A model generated the notes under the pieces. It had not been told where the DNA came from. It was given only the letters and a program-made list of their open reading frames with translations, and made no database searches. DNA of 16,988 nucleotides from JALOOE01 sp964423545 (GTDB lineage Bacteria; Chloroflexota; Anaerolineae; CG2-30-64-16). The DNA lies in assembly GCA_964423545.1 (NCBI GenBank), contig CAYRFV010000107.1:1-16988 (forward strand), in the 5' to 3' direction. The translations under genes and the position numbers were made by a program. Positions 16,201 to 16,988 of the stretch are shown piece after piece. Positions within the stretch are counted from its first letter, which is position 1, and every line of letters begins with the position of its first letter.

Positions 16201-16727
16201 AGAATCCAGCCGGGTTTGTCCCTCTGGCCCCACTGCCGCCCCACTTCGGCCACATCGAGAACGTTCACCATGGCATCGCCGTTAACGTCGGCGGTCGAGC
16301 AGCTTTCCTGCTCCCCGGTCCTGGCGGGCGTCACCGGCGATGCGACGGCGCCGCCGGCCGGCGCGCCGGATGCCGGAGAAACCGGCACCGGTGGACGGAG
16401 CGGTGGGGCGGCTATTGCCAAGGCGGCCGTGGGCGTCGCCGGCGCAGTCGTCGTGACACCCGGCGATGCTGAAGGCGCCGGCTCGGTGGGAGGCACGGTT
16501 CCGTTGGCGCGTGTGTACGGGCCGGCCGCAGGAGGCGGCGACGAGACCAATGCGCTGGCCAACTGGCGCCGCTCCGGGGAGAGCGGGGTCCGCGACAACT
16601 GGGACGCCGCCGGATGCCCCGCAGACAGAGTGGCCCCTGCAACCGGCAGGGAGGCCATCAGCAGGGCGCCCAGGCACACCGGCGCGATCAGGGTAAGCAC
16701 CCAACCGCGCCGTATGGGTCTGATCAT
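13269..16727 (-). CDS. large membrane scaffold: dockerin, two cohesins, beta domain, membrane segment
   Basis: The product has 1152 residues. ATG 16727 (MIRPIRRGWVLTLIAPVCLG, a signal peptide ending near residue 31) is chosen over the frame from 16808; GGGAGAGG lies just upstream. Domains in order: Pro/Ala-rich region (35-140); dockerin-like module (146-197, loops DVNGDAMVNVLD and DTNRDGVIDIAD joined by KPGWILA); Ala-Thr linker (257-339); cohesin 1 (340-492, GGFYKDWAAANGA); Thr-Pro linker (496-541); cohesin 2 (567-722, GDFYSSWATSHGG); Pro-Gly-Val linker containing a DNA palindrome (724-800); a beta domain (about 860-1003, YAFEPSGARFAPSAVLVLAF ... ISHFSIYAVI, ZU5-like in pattern); one membrane segment (1012-1030) followed by RHRHPRRR; and a 120-residue cytoplasmic tail with no recognised domain. 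It carries both cohesins and a dockerin, like adaptor scaffoldins, but no catalytic or carbohydrate-binding module. Confidence 0.88.
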   Translation of the reverse strand: MIRPIRRGWVLTLIAPVCLGALLMASLPVAGATLSAGHPAASQLSRTPLSPERRQLASALVSSPPPAAGPYTRANGTVPPTEPAPSASPGVTTTAPATPTAALAIAAPPLRPPVPVSPASGAPAGGAVASPVTPARTGEQESCSTADVNGDAMVNVLDVAEVGRQWGQRDKPGWILADTNRDGVIDIADEALIGACMVATSVSLPSAADPTPTLTPHPPVAPDAAAERVLATDAAGGAPASSLTRTAIDGGALSQSATATSTATPTPTATPTATTTPTSTSTSASTATSTASATATASATATPTTTASTTATASATATPTSTANATASSTSTATATATPRVRLSLKTPAGVVPAGSIVSVDVMIDSAVQTRGAQTGLKWDPAILKCHKVSVGGFYKDWAAANGAEILPMMVNCNATANPGESQVFGVTLSGGPTSGPNLGPSGSGVFVTIQFETLASGTSQLSYLSPRVFDCQLPKPKAVELSTTGGMIQVGAQASPTATATPTATATGAPTSTATPTDTPTPTDAPSPTATATATPTPGTAATDIGGLRTNTPGPSSTPYPTVAANASLRIDPASKSVQVGDSFTVDLLVSTDKPTRGGNAGITFNPAVLSCEEVTEGDFYSSWATSHGGNTLMLPSSPTIDNNAGTVVATGVTITGASNPVNGHAGGPTGVGRLLTFKFTAKANGVSTLTLTNAKLYDDSVPYVFSLAIQVSTGAVYVGVTPTPGAAGTGTPSSGATRGVTTTPGVVATPGVATTPGVVATRLGTPGTPGVPGTSAALGASGGMRPGMPAPGQLGPASGAAGSAAVAAGGSTGQPGAAGEEAASERLSHAIGSDQALGALRPADRPSLDALMPDPDAKQYDISGLIDSNGVLLQDFEAQSPDQLSALHIRQGTQVITSDNLPLEAFSIKPLAQAPKARKGQNLVSSAYAFEPSGARFAPSAVLVLAFDREALPPGSSPQNLVLGYYDPAQRQWLEYKGTPDPKTDEFRGKISHFSIYAVIAKTPPSDNRWLIWGACAVVLVGLGGVIYRHRHPRRRTAAAAGGADAGEAGAALLLPGSAGAATAQNDVITLVEGQDYDVLPNRGPASDERAATPARGGQEPAERQHDRINTPRRQGIHITFSIDIGRGPSVRSAPQPVDDESIDKRRPHS
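14444..14500. repeat. 57-nt near-perfect palindrome inside the scaffold gene
   Basis: Two 28-nt arms (14444-14471 and 14473-14500) are complementary around a single centre base at 14472. Only two pairs fail (14445/14499 and 14463/14481, each G-T on the plus strand). The segment encodes the TPGVVATPGVATTPGVV linker (about residues 743-762). It is made of repeated ACACCCGGTGT units in alternating sense. Pro-Gly-Val codon repetition explains direct similarity between units, but not the mirrored arrangement. Confidence 0.85.
15105..15242 (-). repeat. codon repeat encoding the second Thr-Pro linker of the scaffold
   Basis: Short GTC/GGC/GGT units (plus strand) encode ATPTATATG- and TPTDTPTPT-type linker between the two cohesins. 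Its length may vary by slippage. Confidence 0.85.
15711..15959 (-). repeat. codon repeat encoding the Ala-Thr linker of the scaffold
   Basis: Imperfect tandem units, best seen as repeats of GCCGTCGCCGTTGCGCTC on the plus strand, encode ATATASATATPT-type linker between the dockerin and the first cohesin. The long plus-strand frame across this region is a Val/Ala-rich shadow, not a gene. Confidence 0.88.
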
Positions 16728-16800
16728 CACATCCTCTCCCTGCAGTCTTCCGGCCCAGCGGCTGCCTGACCGGAACACGATCCGATTCCGGCGGCCTGCA

Positions 16801-16834
16801 AGGCGCATGGCAGTGAGTTCGTTGTCATGCGCCT
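16801..16834 (-). terminator. stem-loop after the truncated minus-strand gene
   Basis: AGGCGCATG (16801-16809) and CATGCGCCT (16826-16834) are perfect 9-bp inverted repeats with a 16-nt loop. The stem starts 12 nt after the stop of the right-edge gene and lies about 75 nt before the scaffold start. A terminator or processing site is plausible, though it lacks a T-run. Confidence 0.4.
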
Positions 16835-16846
16835 ACACAGCAACCG

Positions 16847-16988
16847 CTACGGCTTGACCACAAGCGGAAGGTATACCCGAGGCCCGAATACAGCGACCCG
16901 GCTGTTTACGGTGGCGGTCACCATATCCCTTGAGGTGGCGGAATTGTCTTTGACCTTGGTGCCGATCAAGTCTAGCGGCGAATTGCCC
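16847..16988 (-). CDS. C-terminus of a secreted protein (partial, enters from right edge)
   Basis: Only the last 46 codons are inside the window, ending at TAG 16849-16847. The frame reads NSPLDLIGTKVKDNSATSR, then MVTATVNSRVAVFG, then PRVYLPLVVKP at the very end. A short hydrophobic YLPLV-type C-terminus, often followed by a basic residue, is a recurring ending of secreted proteins in Chloroflexota, from my knowledge of such genomes. The body and function of this protein cannot be judged from here. It is in the same direction as the scaffold gene, 119 bp upstream, with a stem-loop between them. Confidence 0.65.
   Translation of the reverse strand, partial: GNSPLDLIGTKVKDNSATSRDMVTATVNSRVAVFGPRVYLPLVVKP

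Noticed and set aside
15565..16857. 430-codon plus-strand frame opposite the scaffold gene
   Set aside because: The Ala/Val-rich repeat is the antisense of the Ala-Thr linker. The minus strand has clear domains and a signal peptide.

Overview
The window is high-GC bacterial DNA, most likely from a Chloroflexota (Chloroflexi) genome. This inference rests on several traits together: long Thr-Pro and Ala-Thr linkers in secreted proteins, RCC1 propellers fused to dockerin-like EF-hand modules, single-pass cohesin proteins, and a gene fragment at the right edge ending in the hydrophobic C-terminus VYLPLVVKP. Start sites have ordinary Shine-Dalgarno motifs and the genes are in tight operons, so the RCC1 genes are bacterial and not eukaryotic.

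Layout: (1) 1-842, minus strand: a decayed conserved hypothetical gene with several frameshifts and an apparent internal deletion, cut by the window edge. (2) 989-1643, plus strand: a second decayed reading frame ending in a Thr-Pro linker. (3) 1644-2121: a gene-poor leader. (4) 2122-7875, plus strand: four tandem genes for secreted proteins, each ending in the same two-loop dockerin-like module. The first has an unrecognised beta-rich domain and a Thr-Pro linker; the next three are each a complete set of seven RCC1 motifs. (5) 8016-12303, minus strand: a phosphate-type ABC importer in the order pstS-pstC-pstA-pstB, convergent with the dockerin operon. (6) 12415-16727, minus strand: two cohesin-type membrane proteins with overlapping stop and start codons. 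One is small with a single cohesin domain. The other has 1152 residues, with an N-terminal dockerin, two cohesins, a beta domain, a membrane segment and a cytoplasmic tail. (7) 16847-16988, minus strand: the C-terminus of another secreted protein.

Working model (inference): the cohesin proteins are membrane-anchored scaffolds. The dockerin modules of the four plus-strand proteins dock onto them through calcium-dependent cohesin-dockerin pairs and display beta-propellers on the cell surface. The large scaffold also carries a dockerin, so it could chain or cross-link. No glycoside hydrolase or other carbohydrate-active domain is present, so this does not look like a cellulosome. The Pst importer lies directly downstream of the cohesin genes on the same strand, across a 111-bp gap full of inverted repeats. 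A link to phosphate acquisition is possible but unproven.
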